Source: Peptostreptococcaceae bacterium
Lineage (GTDB): Bacteria > Bacillota_A > Clostridia > Peptostreptococcales > Acidaminobacteraceae
NCBI GenBank assembly: GCA_013619035.1
Contig: JABXKX010000323.1
Location: 1 to 6,702, forward strand
Reading direction: 5' to 3'
DNA length: 6,702 nt
The position numbers and the translations under genes are program-made. Shown here one piece after another: positions 6,547-6,702 of the stretch; the first letter of the stretch is position 1, and every line of letters starts with the position of its first letter. Below the pieces are notes generated by a model. The model worked only from the letters and a program-made list of their open reading frames with translations, searched no databases and was not told the DNA's origin.

Positions 6547-6702
6547 AAAAATCCGACCTAAAAACCTATCTTAAATTGATGATCTAAAAGTATTAAGGGT
6601 ATCATAGCTTTTGGAGGTTGGCTTTAATTGCATTATTATGCTAAGTCATAAATTTGATATATATATTTAGTTAAGTTAAATCACCAAAATGATCAAGATA
6701 CT
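6547..6702. other. AT-rich non-coding stretch upstream of the Kelch gene
   Basis: I see no gene I can support. All frames are broken within short distances. On the - strand two frames are open from the window edge to stops near 6679 and 6673 (ends reading ILIILVI and YLDHFGDLT), either of which might be the tail of a gene outside the window, but they are too short to call. A GGAGG on the + strand near 6614 has no reading frame behind it. No strong hairpin or tandem repeat stands out. Confidence 0.4.

Noticed and set aside
6605..6650. GGAGG near 6614 on the + strand followed by possible TTG starts
   Set aside because: The frames behind it close after a few codons, so it is a chance ribosome-site match.

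Overview
This is a low-GC window (roughly 31% GC in the few lines I hand-counted inside the alr, M20 and tldD/tldE genes) with Shine-Dalgarno sites, a TTG start, tight ATGA-type overlaps and TGA used as a stop. These point to a low-GC Bacillota-type bacterium using the standard bacterial code. I cannot place it to genus from sequence alone.

Layout. Positions 1-2418 read on the + strand as one apparent operon: the 3' end of an unidentified gene, then alanine racemase (alr), then an M20-family amidohydrolase. The junctions overlap by 7 and 4 bases, so the three are probably co-transcribed and translationally coupled. Alanine racemase supplies D-alanine for peptidoglycan. The M20D enzyme could be an N-acetyl-diaminopimelate deacetylase or a more general N-acyl-amino-acid or hippurate-type hydrolase. 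Pairing of such genes in lysine/diaminopimelate operons (as in staphylococci) makes a cell-wall/lysine role attractive but unproven. A perfect 14-bp inverted repeat at 2421-2450 separates this operon from the convergent genes that follow.

Positions 2458-5230 on the - strand hold the two-gene tldD-tldE unit. TldD carries the HExxxH zinc site and the C-terminal cysteine. TldE is the non-catalytic partner. The genes overlap, and together should form the TldD/TldE peptidase that degrades unfolded peptides and trims leader peptides of some modified peptides. No precursor peptide or modification enzyme is visible here.

The gap at 5231-5496 holds the probable tldD promoter and, unexpectedly, a decayed relic of an IS3-family (IS150-like) insertion sequence: the frameshifted C-terminus of its transposase and its right terminal repeat. 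Beyond it, on the - strand, is a gene for a secreted six-bladed Kelch beta-propeller protein. Its GC content (about 42% in four sampled lines) is visibly higher than that of the other genes. The last ~240 bases contain its promoter and AT-rich sequence with no gene I can support.

I do not see a new multi-gene system. The most interesting points are the IS relic at a compositional boundary, the orphan secreted Kelch protein, the unassigned TldD/TldE substrate, and unusual residues in the alanine racemase active site.
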